From: Rhynchopus sp. YZ270_cl-10 | Lineage: Eukaryota > Euglenozoa > Diplonemea > Diplonemida > Diplonemidae | DNA length: 64,000 nt | Assembly: GCA_964035575.1 (NCBI GenBank) | Contig: OZ037890.1 | Span: 1,116,001-1,180,000 of the forward strand | Reading direction: 5' to 3' | Part shown: piece by piece, positions 1 through 10,444 of the stretch | Layout of the letters: every line of letters starts with the position of its first letter | Position numbering within the stretch: position 1 is the first letter of the stretch | Program-made: the position numbers and the translations under genes | Notes under the pieces: model-generated | Told to the model about the DNA's origin: nothing | Database searches by the model: none | The model's input: only the letters and a program-made list of their open reading frames with translations

Positions 1-883
1 TTTCCACGCTGTTCGTTCGAACTATGGCCGTGGGCCCCTTTTTTTTAATACTTTTCAAGATTTTCTTCAATGAGATTCCTTTATCATATCCCCCAGGGGA
101 AATATACTGGGTTTGTCGGTGTTGCTGTTCTTTCTATGGGGTATTATATAAGAGCCACCTGATTTTTCTTTTGAAGTTTTGTGTGGAGTTTAGAACTTAG
201 AGGAGTTTGGGGGAGTGTGATGGTCCCCCCACAAAACTCCACCGAAAACAGCTCCAAACACCACCAAAATTTCGGGAAATTTTAAAAATAGGTGAGAGAG
301 AATGTGTTCATTTTTGTGGCGCATTTTGGTTTCATTTGTATTGTTTTGTTTTGGTGACTCAGCATGAAATCCGCAGGATCATTTTACCACACTTCTAGGG
401 TGCATATATTGACTCTCTCAAATACTTTCAATTCTCTGAACTGAAAGTATATGAATCTAAACCACTTTCTGTTTCATGATATGTGGATGAAGATAAGCGC
501 GGTCATCATTCAAGTTTTCCCTCATGCTTTTGAAGCAAACAACGCCTTTTTTTTGGTTTGCTCATCGTAGCTGTTCCTTCCATAAACAAGGTCCACTATT
601 TTTTTTCACTTTTTATCACAAACACATTGCTTCATTTTCTCTTTGTTTTTGTGGACCGCCACATCAATACATAAAGCCCCCCCTCCCCGCAAAGTTTGCT
701 GCTCTTTCTCTCTGTTGTCTCGCTCTCACAAAGGGAGGAATGCTTTTGAAGTGTTCATTCACTATTGAAAAAAAATAGAGGGTTTTTTTAGGATCTTTTC
801 AGTTAGCTTCTCCACAGCCCAAACACCACGATTCACCCTCCCACCCCCTTTACCTTGCAGACAGTTATTCAAAGGGCGAGAGG
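1..883. other. Spacer upstream of the first gene
   Basis: AT-rich sequence with many T-runs. Short open frames occur but none has coding-like composition, recognisable domains or a start context like the real genes. I see no RNA gene. The last ~50 bases before the ATG at 884 are pyrimidine- and A-rich, as expected for a leader. Confidence 0.5.
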
Positions 884-3800
884 ATGGCGTCATCACGTGT
901 GGTGCTTCTGTCGCTTGCTGTCTCGGTTGCTGAAGCATTGCGCCCATGTGACACATACCCCAACTCAGCAACCATGGAAGGCTTCTGCACAGAGGAGTAC
1001 GCAAACGGCTTCGGGAAGCCCCGTGGTATGGACGCGCAGATGGTTGGTGGAAAGACGCATCTCCTTGTGGTGGACGCACTGCGCTCGGAGATTGTGCTTC
1101 TCGTGGACGATGATGGTAATGGTAAGATTGAAGGCCCCGAGAAGAAGGTGCTCGCCACAAAGGAAAGCAGCGCTGCCGACACAACCTCCCTCTCGCACGG
1201 CATTGCCATTGTAGGTGAGTACGTCTTCGCAACGTCGCCCAATGCAATGTACAGGTGGAAGTACAACCCAACAGAGCGCACCCTGAGTGAACAGGTGATG
1301 GTTGTGTCGGACATTGAGGCGTACCCAGCATCTGAGGGTGGCAGTGGCGACACAGGAGGACACAGTACACGTACGATTGCAGCAAACGACGAAAGCATCT
1401 TCATCTCTGTGGGAAGTGCGGAAAATGTCGATGCAAGTCCCTACCGTGCTGCCATCAGGAAGGTGTCAGTGGCAGACATGACATCCGACAGCATCACTGC
1501 ACCGATCAAGTACGCAGACCTCCCCTTCCTTGCATCTGGCCTTCGCAACGAAGTGGGCATGCGCTTCGACGAGGAAGGTGTGCTGTGGGGTGTGGAGAAC
1601 GGCGTTGACAACACCTGGAGGACGAACCTGGGTGGTGATGTGCACACGAACAACCCACCTGAGGAGCTGAACAGGTTCGACGTGAGCCAGGAGAACATGT
1701 TCTACGGATACCCGTACTGCTTCTCTGAGTTCCTTCTTCCTGAGGAGGCACGCAAGACCTACGGACACGAGCCCGGACGTCAGTGGGTTTGGGAGAAGGA
1801 GATTGGCGAAGCGGACCCTTCACCGATCTACGAACGCTTCAACGACACGTGGTGCAACTCTGACTCGAACGTTATCAAACCACACCACGGCTTCAAGCCT
1901 CACCAGGCACCACTTGGTATCTCTTTCCTGAAGGGTGAGTGCGGTCTGTCTGAGAGTGCGTGGCCTTGCTCGATGCGTGGGAACGCTTTTGTCTCTTTCC
2001 ACGGGTCGTGGAACAGACAGCCTGCACAGGGCTACAAGGTGACTGTGTACGACTTGGTGACAAAGGAAGAGAAGGATGTGCTTGCCAGTGCAGAAGGTGG
2101 TCCGTTCCCTCAGGGCACACGTCCTGTGGACGTTGTGTTCGACCCTGTGGATGGGAAGCTGTTTGTTTCGCAGGACGGGAAGTCTGGGAGTGGCGCGATC
2201 CTTACCATCCGTGGCATGAACAGCAGCTACACGCCCAGCACCGCCACACCTGCACCGCTAACGATAGCGCCTGTCACTCCCAGTCCTCGCAGCGAGAACG
2301 ATACAGACGCACCCGACACTCCTGTGCCCTCGTCCCTGAAGCCATGTGACACATACCCCAACTCAGCAACCCTGGAAGGCTTCTGCACAGAGGAGTACGC
2401 AAACGGCTTCGGGAAGCCCCGTGGTATGGACGCGCAGATGGTTGATGGAAAGACGCATCTCCTTGTGGTGGACGCACTGCGCTCGGAGATCGTGCTTCTC
2501 GTGGACGATGATGGTAATGGTAAGATTGAAGGCCCCGAGAAGAAGGTGCTCGCCACAAAGGAAAGCAGCGCTGCCGACACAACCTCCCTCTCGCACGGCA
2601 TTGCCATTGTAGGTGAGTACGTCTTCGCAACGTCGCCCAATGCAATGTACAGGTGGAAGTACAACCCAACAGAGCGCACCCTGAGTGAACAGGTGATGGT
2701 TGTGTCGGACATTGAGGCGTACCCAACATCTGAGGGTGGCAGTGGTGGCACAGGAGGACACAGTACACGTACGATTGCAGCAAACGACGAAAGCATCTTC
2801 ATCTCTGTGGGGAGTGTGGCAAATGTCGATGCAAGTCCCTACCGTGCTGCCATCAGGAAGGTGTCAGTGGCAGACATGACATCCGACAGCATCACTGCAC
2901 CGATCAAGTACGCAGACCTCCCCTTCCTTGCATCTGGCCTTCGCAACGAAGTGGGCATGCGCTTCGACGAGGAAGGTGTGCTGTGGGGTGTGGAGAACGG
3001 CGTTGACAACACCTGGAGGACGAACCTGGGTGGTGATGTGCACACGAACAACCCACCTGAGGAGTTGAACAGGTTCGACGTGAGCCAGGAGAACATGTTC
3101 TACGGATACCCGTACTGCTTCTCTGAGTTCCTTCTTCCTGAGGAGGCACGCAGGATCTACGGACACGAGCCCGGACGTCAGTGGGTTTGGGAGAAGGAGA
3201 TTGGCGAAGCGGACCCTTCACCGATCTACGAACGCTTCAACGACACGTGGTGCAACTCTGACTCGAACGTTATCAAACCACACCACGGCTTCAAGCCTCA
3301 CCAGGCACCACTTGGTATCTCTTTCCTGAAGGGTGAGTGCGGTCTGTCTGAGAGTGCGTGGCCTTGCTCGATGCGTGGGAACGCTTTTGTCTCTTTCCAC
3401 GGGTCGTGGAACAGACAGCCTGCACAGGGCTACAAGGTGACTGTGTACGACTTGGTGACAAAGGAGGAGAAGGATGTGCTCGCCAGTGCAGAAGGTGGTC
3501 CGTTCCCTCAGGGCACACGTCCTGTGGACGTTGTGTTCGACCCTGTGGATGGGAAGCTGTTCGTTTCACAGGACGGGAAGTCTGGGAGTGGCGCGATCCT
3601 TACCATCCGTGGCATGAACAGCAGCTACACACCGAGCACCTTCCGTCTTGTTGTCTTTGGTGTGTTCAGGGATGCGCAGTGCGGCACCTTTATGGGCGAC
3701 CCTCAGTTGCGCCTGCAGTTTGGAGCACTACTACTGGGGGTGACGGGTGTTGAGATGGACATTAGCTTTGTGTGTGGGTCACTCTACTTTGTTGCGAGCG

Positions 3801-4246
3801 GCGATGCGACTCAGGCGAGCACGCACACCAACCTGCTGTCCGCCATCAACACTGCTTTGGACTCCTCCGCTTACAACGACCTTGCAGACACCTTGGGGAA
3901 GGCAGACAGCGTTTCCACTGCAGTGAAGGAGGGGGGTTGCGAGCTGCCGGGGGCGACGCAGACAGCACAGATGGACACATGCATTGCAGTGGCATGCGCA
4001 AACGACTACACGCTTGGTGTGCAAGAAGGCACGCCCGTCTGCATGAAGGCCTCTGACGACTCAAGCGGGCTCTCCACCCTCGCCATCGTTGGCATCGTTA
4101 GCGGAAGCGTTGCTGGCGGCGCCCTCATCATCGGCCTGATCCTCTACACAGTCATCCACTGCAGGCGGAAGGAGGACTCCTATGGCGAGAAGGTCAAGCT
4201 TGTTGAGACTCCAAGACCGCACCACCCACTCTCTCCGTCATTTTAG
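884..4246 (+). CDS. Membrane-anchored protein with two tandem glucose/sorbosone dehydrogenase-like beta-propellers
   Basis: 1120 residues in one exon. Residues 1-18 look like a signal peptide (hydrophobic, ending VAEA). Residues 21-453 and 487-919 are two near-identical propellers of the glucose/sorbosone dehydrogenase (PQQ-type) family. Family-like segments in each are GGHSTRTIA, ISVGS, GLRNEVGMRFDEEG, LWGVENG, PPEELNRFDV and FHGSWNRQPAQGYKV. A Thr/Pro-rich linker (about 454-486) separates them. After the second comes an extracellular region with several cysteines that I do not recognise, a transmembrane helix (about 1065-1090, followed by HCRRK) and a short cytosolic tail. It should be a type I surface or endomembrane protein. 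Sugar oxidation with a PQQ-like cofactor is the family role; a non-enzymatic lectin-like role is also possible. The ATG at 884 is the only start that keeps the signal peptide. Confidence 0.85.
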   Translation: MASSRVVLLSLAVSVAEALRPCDTYPNSATMEGFCTEEYANGFGKPRGMDAQMVGGKTHLLVVDALRSEIVLLVDDDGNGKIEGPEKKVLATKESSAADTTSLSHGIAIVGEYVFATSPNAMYRWKYNPTERTLSEQVMVVSDIEAYPASEGGSGDTGGHSTRTIAANDESIFISVGSAENVDASPYRAAIRKVSVADMTSDSITAPIKYADLPFLASGLRNEVGMRFDEEGVLWGVENGVDNTWRTNLGGDVHTNNPPEELNRFDVSQENMFYGYPYCFSEFLLPEEARKTYGHEPGRQWVWEKEIGEADPSPIYERFNDTWCNSDSNVIKPHHGFKPHQAPLGISFLKGECGLSESAWPCSMRGNAFVSFHGSWNRQPAQGYKVTVYDLVTKEEKDVLASAEGGPFPQGTRPVDVVFDPVDGKLFVSQDGKSGSGAILTIRGMNSSYTPSTATPAPLTIAPVTPSPRSENDTDAPDTPVPSSLKPCDTYPNSATLEGFCTEEYANGFGKPRGMDAQMVDGKTHLLVVDALRSEIVLLVDDDGNGKIEGPEKKVLATKESSAADTTSLSHGIAIVGEYVFATSPNAMYRWKYNPTERTLSEQVMVVSDIEAYPTSEGGSGGTGGHSTRTIAANDESIFISVGSVANVDASPYRAAIRKVSVADMTSDSITAPIKYADLPFLASGLRNEVGMRFDEEGVLWGVENGVDNTWRTNLGGDVHTNNPPEELNRFDVSQENMFYGYPYCFSEFLLPEEARRIYGHEPGRQWVWEKEIGEADPSPIYERFNDTWCNSDSNVIKPHHGFKPHQAPLGISFLKGECGLSESAWPCSMRGNAFVSFHGSWNRQPAQGYKVTVYDLVTKEEKDVLASAEGGPFPQGTRPVDVVFDPVDGKLFVSQDGKSGSGAILTIRGMNSSYTPSTFRLVVFGVFRDAQCGTFMGDPQLRLQFGALLLGVTGVEMDISFVCGSLYFVASGDATQASTHTNLLSAINTALDSSAYNDLADTLGKADSVSTAVKEGGCELPGATQTAQMDTCIAVACANDYTLGVQEGTPVCMKASDDSSGLSTLAIVGIVSGSVAGGALIIGLILYTVIHCRRKEDSYGEKVKLVETPRPHHPLSPSF
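944..3640 (+). repeat. In-frame tandem duplication inside the propeller gene
   Basis: Bases 944-2242 and 2342-3640 are the same 1299-bp unit offset by exactly 1398 bp. The encoded copies differ at only about eight or nine of 433 residues (for example SATM/SATL, VGG/VDG, YPAS/YPTS, GDTG/GGTG, SAEN/SVAN, KTYGH/RIYGH). Synonymous sites are also nearly unchanged, so the duplication is recent or the copies are being homogenised. Confidence 0.95.
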
Positions 4247-4251
4247 ATCAG

Positions 4252-4607
4252 TTTTCAACTTACCTTCCTTCACCCCCCCTGTAAGGGTAACCGTAGGTGA
4301 AGTAAGGTATAGTATTGAAATCGATGTGGGGGGGGGAAAGGGTCAATTTTACAAACCCGGATTTTGAGGAAAATTTTGACCAAAAATGGGCCCCACGTAT
4401 AAGCAACCGGGCTCATATTTCCCAAAATTTAAGTGGTCAAAAAATTGTCCAATTTTCGAGATTGACCCCACCACTGCACGGGCAGAGCCCAAAAATGCAA
4501 ATAAGGACCCTTTTTAATTTGTTCTCTTGAAATGTGTAATTTCAAGTTTTCGCGAAAAAAATTAGAACTGATCCTACAAGGGTTGAAGGAAGGTGGTTGA
4601 AAATTAC
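4252..4607 (+). mobile_element. Inverted-repeat element X, copy 1 (MITE-like)
   Basis: About 355 bp bounded by imperfect inverted repeats of about 30 bp built on TTTTCAAC..ACCTTCCTTCA. The right end is the reverse complement (TGAAGGAAGGTGGTTGAAAA). No convincing ORF. It begins six bases after the stop codon of the propeller gene. A second copy in opposite orientation is at 58613-58966. Confidence 0.75.
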
Positions 4608-4620
4608 AATAACAACAAGA

Positions 4621-5053
4621 ACAACTAATTGCTAAGAAAAAAACGGGGTGTGCTGTGGAAAACCCCGCGTGATTTTCGAAAGCACCGTAGCATCCTGGCG
4701 ATTTGCTGGAGGTGCTGATGCGCCTGGTGTGATCGATGTGTTGTAGTCTGTGCATTCTGTGCTTATTCCGCACTGCTCCAACGACGACGACACTGCGTGG
4801 GAACCTGTGGACAAAAACGAGCTGGAACCCGCCGAGCCTGCCGAGCCGACGTCCAACAACGCTATCGATCAGATGGTGCTGGATGAAGAGGACAGCCCCC
4901 TTCTTGAACGTTTCAGATGCAGGCGTCCCAGTGGGTCTGGCAGCGTACGAAGAGCATTATCATACCTGCAGAAGAGCAGAGTGCTGGGTGTGTTGTAGGT
5001 TACTTCTACGTGGAGTTCCACAGCACACGCCGTTTTTTTTCCGATAGCAATTC
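4621..5053 (+). mobile_element. Inverted-repeat element Y, copy 1, with coding relic
   Basis: About 430 bp with inverted repeats of about 33-40 bp containing AATTGCTA, an A-run and CGGGGTGTGCTGTGGAA. Inside, the + frame at 4750-4998 reads an acidic stretch then LLERFRC, RPSGSGSVRRAL and YLQKSR. The same C-terminal peptide recurs on the minus strand at 58218-58466, but there the middle is frameshifted. I read this as the remnant of a small element-encoded protein. The right end abuts the first 5.05-kb repeat element. Confidence 0.7.
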
Positions 5054-5937
5054 CTTAACACTCAGTGTTAAGGTCTTTAAGGTTGCTGATCACCCCACCC
5101 ACCCACCCTCCCCGCGCGGGGTGGGTTTCGGCCATTTTTTTTCAGGTCTCTAAACGTCCAAAGAGTTCAAAAAAGTGGATTCTCGGGAAGATAGGAGGTT
5201 TTTAGGAGACTTTCTCTGAAGCAAAGACCTCCAAACCCTGACAGACCCTGAAACCAGGGTGTCGCGAGTACCCCTTTTTTACACGTGTTTCTTAAGGCTT
5301 CTACAGGGTTCTACAGGCAAAACAGGCGTTTTGGCCGAAAACCCGGTTTTTAAGGCAGGTAACCGGGTTTGCGGCTTGGGTAACGTGCCAGCGCGCTGTG
5401 AGAACCATGCGTGGGGGGTTGTAACCACTCGTTGCGTTGGTTGCGTTGCCTTCGCTACGTTGCGTACACATAGCTACGTGCACATCGGTTACGTTATGTT
5501 GCATGCGTTGCGTTAGTTGTGTAGAGATCGTTATATACAGAGTGCAACGAACAGAGCGGTTGCGTTGCGTTGGTTGTGTTCGGTTGGTTACGTTCGTTGC
5601 GTTCCGATCGTTTCGTACACATCGGTTGCGTTGCGTTGCATGCGTTGCGTTCGTTGCGTTGCGTTCGTTGCATACAGATCGTTACGTACTCATCGCTTGC
5701 ATTGCGTTGGATGCGTTGCGTTCGGTGCGTTGCGTTGCTTCCGTGTCTTCGGTTCGAGACGTTACGTACCGAACGGTTGCGTTGCGTCGGTTGCATTCGT
5801 TCCGTTCACATCGTTCCGATCTGAACGGAACGATGTGAACGCAAGAAACGTATCGCATCGGTTGCGTTGGTTGGCTTGTGTGCGTTGCAAACCTTTCATA
5901 CATCAACCACACCAGCCAGTGAGTGTTAAGGATTGCC
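5047..5937 (+). mobile_element. TIR element with minisatellite core, copy 1
   Basis: Starts GCAATTCCTTAACACTCAG and ends with its near reverse complement (GAGTGTTAAGGATTGCC). The left half is a conserved ~370-bp body including the GC hairpin CCACCC..CGCGCGGGGTGGG. The right half (about 5427-5860) is a GTTGCGTTGC-type minisatellite, followed by a palindrome GTTCACATCGTTCCG..CGGAACGATGTGAAC at about 5807-5843. Stop-poor frames in the minisatellite are compositional. Confidence 0.75.
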
Positions 5938-5974
5938 AAAAAAAACTAAATTACTTGTTTTTTTTTACGTTACA

Positions 5975-6852
5975 GTTCCTTAACACTCAGTGTTAAGGTC
6001 TTTAAGGTTGCTGATCACCCCACCCACCCACCCACCCACCCACCCACCCTCCCCGCGCGGGGTGGGTTTCGGCCATTTTTTTTCAGGTCTCTAAACCTCC
6101 AAAGAGGTCAAAAAAGTGGATTCTCGGGAAGATAGGAGGTTTTTAGGAGACTTTCTCTGAAGCAAAGACCTCCAAACCCTGACAGACCCTGAAACCAGGG
6201 TGTCGCGAGTACCCCTTTTTTACACGTGTTTCTTAAGGCTTCTACAGGGTTCTACAGGCAAAACAGGCGTTTTGGCCGAAAACCCGGTTTTTAAGGCAGG
6301 TAACCGGGTTTGCGGCTTGGGTAACGTGCCAGCGCGCTGTGAGAACCATGCGTGGGGGGTTGTAACCACTCGTTGCGTTGGTTGCGTTGCGTTCGCTACG
6401 TTGCGTACACATAGCTACGTGCACACCGGTTACGTTGTGTTGCATGCGTTGCGTTAGTTGTGTAGAGATCGTTATATACAGAGTGCAACGAACAGAGCGG
6501 TTGCGTTGCGTTGGTTGTGTTCGGTTGGTTACGTTCGTTGCGTTCCGATCGTTTCGTACACATCGGTTGCGTTGCGTTGCATGCGTTGCGTTCGTTGCAT
6601 ACAGATCGTTACGTACGCATCGGTTGCGTTGCGTTGTATGCGTTGCGTTCGTTACATACAGATCGTAACGTATGCATCGGTTGCGTTGCGTTGGATGCGT
6701 TGCGTTCGTTGCATACAGATCGTAACGTACGCATCGGTTGCGTTGCGTTGCATGCTTTGGTTGCATACGGATCGTAACGTATAGAGCGGATCCGTTTCGT
6801 TGTGTTCGGTTGCGTTTATCAACCACACCAGCCAGGAGTGTTAAGGATTGCC
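5975..6852 (+). mobile_element. TIR element with minisatellite core, copy 2
   Basis: Same ends and body as the copy at 5047, separated from it by ~37 bp. It has an expanded (CACC)n tract near 6018-6050. The minisatellite core (about 6375-6780) shows the cleanest 57-bp periodicity, with unit ACAGATCGTTACGTACGCAT plus a GTTGCGTTGC tract. The palindrome present near the right end of copies 1 and 3 is missing here. Confidence 0.75.
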
Positions 6853-6863
6853 AAAAAAAACTA

Positions 6864-7986
6864 ATTCCTTAACACTCAGTGTTAAGGTCTTTAAGGTTGC
6901 TGATCACCCCCCACCCACCCTCCCCGCGCGGGGTGGGTTTCGGCCATTTTTTTTCAGGTCTCTAAACGTCCAAAGAGGTCAAAAAAGTGGATTCTTGGGA
7001 AGATAGGAGGTTTTTTTTTAGGGTTTGCAAATGAGAAAGACCTCCAAACCCTGACAGACCCTGAAACCAGGGTGTCGCGAGTACCCCTTTTATACACGTG
7101 TTTCTTAAGGGTTCTACAGGGTTCTACAGGCAAAACAGGCGTTTTGGCCAAAAACCCGGTTTTTCAGGCAGGTAACCGGGTTTGCGGCTTGGGAAACGTG
7201 CCAGCGAGCTGTGCGAACCATGCGTGGGGGTTTGTAACCGCTCGTTGCGTTGGTTGCGTTGCGTTCGCTACGTTGCGTACACATAGCTACGTGCACACCG
7301 GTTACGTTGTGTTGCATGCGTTGTGTTCGTTGTGTAGAGATCGTTACGTACAGAGCGCAACGTACGGAGCGGTTGCGTTGCGTTGGTTGTGTTTGGTTGG
7401 TTACGTTCTTTGCGTTCCGATCGCTACGTACACATCGGTTACGGTGCGTTGCATGCGTTGCGTTGGTTATGTAGAGATCGTTATATCCAGAGCGCAACGA
7501 ACAGAGCGGTTGCGTTGCGTTGGATGCGTTGCGTTCGTTGCATACAGAACGCAACGTACACACAGGTTGCGTTGCATCCGTTGCGTTGGGTTTGTTCGGT
7601 TGGTTACGTTCGTTGCGTTCCGTTCGTTACGTACACATCGGTTGCGTTGCGTTGCATCCGTTGCATCCGTTACGTTGCGTTCGTTACATACAGATCGCTA
7701 CGTACACACCGGTTACGGTGCGTTGCATGCGTTGCGTTCGTTGTGTAGAGATCGTTACGTACAGAGCGCAACGTACAGAACGGTTGCGTTGCGTTGGTTG
7801 TGTTCGGTTGGTTACGTTCGATGTGTTGCGTTGCGTCGGTTGCATTCGTTCCGTTCACATCGTTCCGATCTGAACAGAACGATGTGAACGCAAGAAACGT
7901 ATCGCATCGTTTGTGTTGGTTGGTTTGTGTGCGTTGCAAACCTTTCATACATCAACCACACCAGCCAGTGAGTGTTAAGGATTGCC
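6864..7986 (+). mobile_element. TIR element with minisatellite core, copy 3
   Basis: Third tandem copy with the same ends and body and the longest minisatellite core (about 7240-7850). It keeps the GTTCACATCG palindrome near the right end at about 7852-7889. The body has diverged slightly more (for example a T-run insertion near 7011-7019). Confidence 0.75.
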
Positions 7987-9080
7987 AAAAAAAACTAAAT
8001 TGCTCTGGTATGTGGTCTGTGTGCGTGGTGTTTTCTACCTTAACGTAGGTGGTGGATGAGAGTCGGTCATCTACTCACCAAGCTCTCTTTTTAATGTCTT
8101 TAACTTCCCCCCGGGGTTTTTTGCAGCCCCGTCGGGGGTCCATCTATACCCTTATGCCCTAGTGCACCCTTGAGGGCGCAGGTTTGTTTGCATGATGTGT
8201 CTTCTATTTGTTTGCATCCTCCAGAGTGTCCCCGGATGTGTGGAATTTGTGTGTATTTTGTGGATGTCGCCGGCGCGATTTTTTTTCAAAAAAGTCAATT
8301 CTTTGGGTGTCTTTTTTTTTTCGAAAAAAGGGCATTTTGTTCGTATCCTGCAATTTTATTTGCCAACGTGTGTTGAGTACATTCCATATTTTCCTAATTT
8401 AAAGTCTAGATCAAGCGGCAGGTGCCGCATTTTTGTCTCCCCTTCTTGACCATATTTTTTATTTTCGAAGGAGAGGTACCCTGTGAGTCACCTGTGTGAT
8501 CGCTTTTGTTTGGCGGTTTGCACTATGAACGTCACTGTATGTTGTTAAGAGTGTGAGATGTCTGAAGAGAATGTTTGATCTACTAATAGGGGGGTAATTC
8601 TTGCGCAGAATATGGCCCCAAATAGGAGTGTGTGTTGAAAGCAGCTGGGGGTCATGTGACCTGATGTGGTTCTTGTATAATAGGGGCTTATGGACTGACC
8701 CATATTCTGATAATTCATCGCTATTTATCTGAATAGAAAATCACAGAACCAGGCGGTATATGAAATAATGAAGGTCACTGCACCTTTTTCTCTAATATAA
8801 TGGAACTGAGCACGTATCAACACCATCCCCTGTATCCTCTTTTAACAATCAGATGGAATATGTTTTCCAAGAGTGTTGATCACCTTTTTTGTTTTCTTGA
8901 AAGCATTTTTGGGTATTCCAACCAAAAAACAACTATTCGTCAAAAACATCTTATAAAATCCAAGAAAGAAACGTTCTCAGAAATTCCCATATTTTCCTCA
9001 TATTTCCAATTCTTCTTTGCTATTTTTTCCCCTCCCCTTATCTTCCCCTCAGAAGCTCCTGTAGAAAGAAACGTTGGTGC
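7987..9080. other. Spacer between the repeat cluster and the GT8 gene
   Basis: AT-rich, no supported gene. Homopolymer runs near 8280-8330 are flanked by TTTTTCGAAAAAAG-like small palindromes. No repeat shared with other parts of the window was recognised here. Confidence 0.4.
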
Positions 9081-10444
9081 ATGGTTTCGAAACGATGGAC
9101 CAGCCGTGCCATGTTGGCATTGCTGATGACGTCGGCAGGGGTGTGGATTGTGAGTCATGGGCTGTTGGCAGGGTCGGCGCACAGAGCTGTCTCCAAGGAC
9201 ACACGTGGACAGCACTATAACAAGCAACACAAACGAAAGACAGCACAGCCGGCCACCTCCTCCTCCTCCTCTTCCTCCTCTTCCTCTTCCTACTCTGAGG
9301 CGGATGACTCATCAGAGTCGCAAGAAAGCTTGTCCGGAGAGGAAAATGATGGGGAAAAACAAGCAAAGAGAGAGAAAGAGGTCGTCTCCCCGTATGACGC
9401 GACGCTTGCCCCAGGGTGGTGGAAGCACCGCAAAAAGTATTCGCTCGAGGCCGCCGGGGAGCGGAAACCGCTTGCGAAGAAGGGGGTCGGGATTGTGACG
9501 TACATTGGGAACGACAAATACGTGGATGGGGGGTTGGTTGTGGGGTACTCCGCGGGGTTGACGAGCGGGTGTGGGGAGGGGAAGTGGTGTCGGACCGGCG
9601 TGCTTCTCAGCAAAACCGTTGCGGCAGGGAATGTTGCGCGCTTTAAACGCAGCTTCGACGACGTGATCTTTGTCAACCGATCTCTCTCCACCAACACAAA
9701 GAAGACACCTTGGGGGACGACCTTCGACAAGCTCCATCTATGGGGCATCGTACGCTACCAGGTGCTCATCTTCTACGACGCCGACATGATTCTCACCCGC
9801 AGCACCGCAGAATACATGGACAGGGTCAGCTTCCCCTCAGACCCCTACTGGCTAGGTGCGCTGACAGGGCCGAAAGGGTACTTCGCGACAGGAACCATGA
9901 TCCTACGCCCACGCGCATTCATTCACGCAGAGCTGCTAACGTTCTACAACACCGCGCGGCACAATAAAACAGACAAATGGGGTTTCCGTGGCATCAACGG
10001 GCGGGATGGGCTTGTCATGAGGTATTTTATAGCGGGGCGGACGGTGGGTCTCCCGGCCATACCAGGGCATCATGCATCGGGGTCGTGGAAGCCGTGGTAC
10101 AACATCAATGGGGATAAGAGTGAGGTGAAGAATATTGCTGCGTTTTTGAAGGGAAAGCCGCAGAGCAATGCGTATGTCACTCATTTTTAGTTAAGATGGT
10201 GAAATGGAAAATGGGGGGAAAACAACATCACCCACAACACAGACGAGGCGCAGCGGCACACTTCTGGCAGTCGTACGAAGACATGAGCGACGAGCTCTTC
10301 TCAAAGGACAAGACAGAGCGTGCAGCGTGGAAGGAGCGCTGGGGCGAAGAGTACTCCCCTACCACACACCTCTGGCTGCTGCGTGACACTGTGTATGGCC
10401 TTTTGTTTCTTTTTCATTTAGTGTTGATCCCTTTTCCGCTTTGA
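9081..10444 (+). CDS. Glycosyltransferase family 8 (glycogenin-like), type II membrane protein, two exons
   Basis: Exon 1 is 9081-10171 and exon 2 is 10243-10444. The intron 10172-10242 (71 bp) opens GTATGT and closes ACACAG; without it the frame stops at 10190. Residues ~10-30 form a signal-anchor helix. A Ser-rich and acidic stem follows (about 60-120). The catalytic domain starts near 155 (VGIVTYIGN). Its metal/nucleotide-sugar site is DAD at residues 233-235 within FYDADMIL, preceded by KLHLWGIVRYQ; FATGTMILRP follows, all typical of GT8. Expected to work in the Golgi/ER lumen; donor and acceptor sugars are unknown. Exon 2 adds HFWQSYEDM and WLLRD, then an odd hydrophobic tail (FLFHLVLIPF). 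That tail could instead be the start of a third, mis-read intron region, so the 3' end is uncertain. Confidence 0.8.
10172..10242 (+). other. Predicted intron of the GT8 gene
   Basis: 71 bp, GTATGT donor and CACAG acceptor, phase 2. Removing it joins GC to A (Ala) and continues into an open frame with coding-like content (ARGAAAHFWQSYEDM). Confidence 0.65.

Noticed and set aside
5427-7850. CRISPR-like repeat array
   Set aside because: Units are contiguous 57-bp tandem repeats without unique spacers, in clearly eukaryotic DNA.
5437-7887. Several open frames (up to 271 codons) in the minisatellite region
   Set aside because: They appear on both strands and in several frames at once, translate only to 19-residue repeats, and come from stop-poor repeat units.
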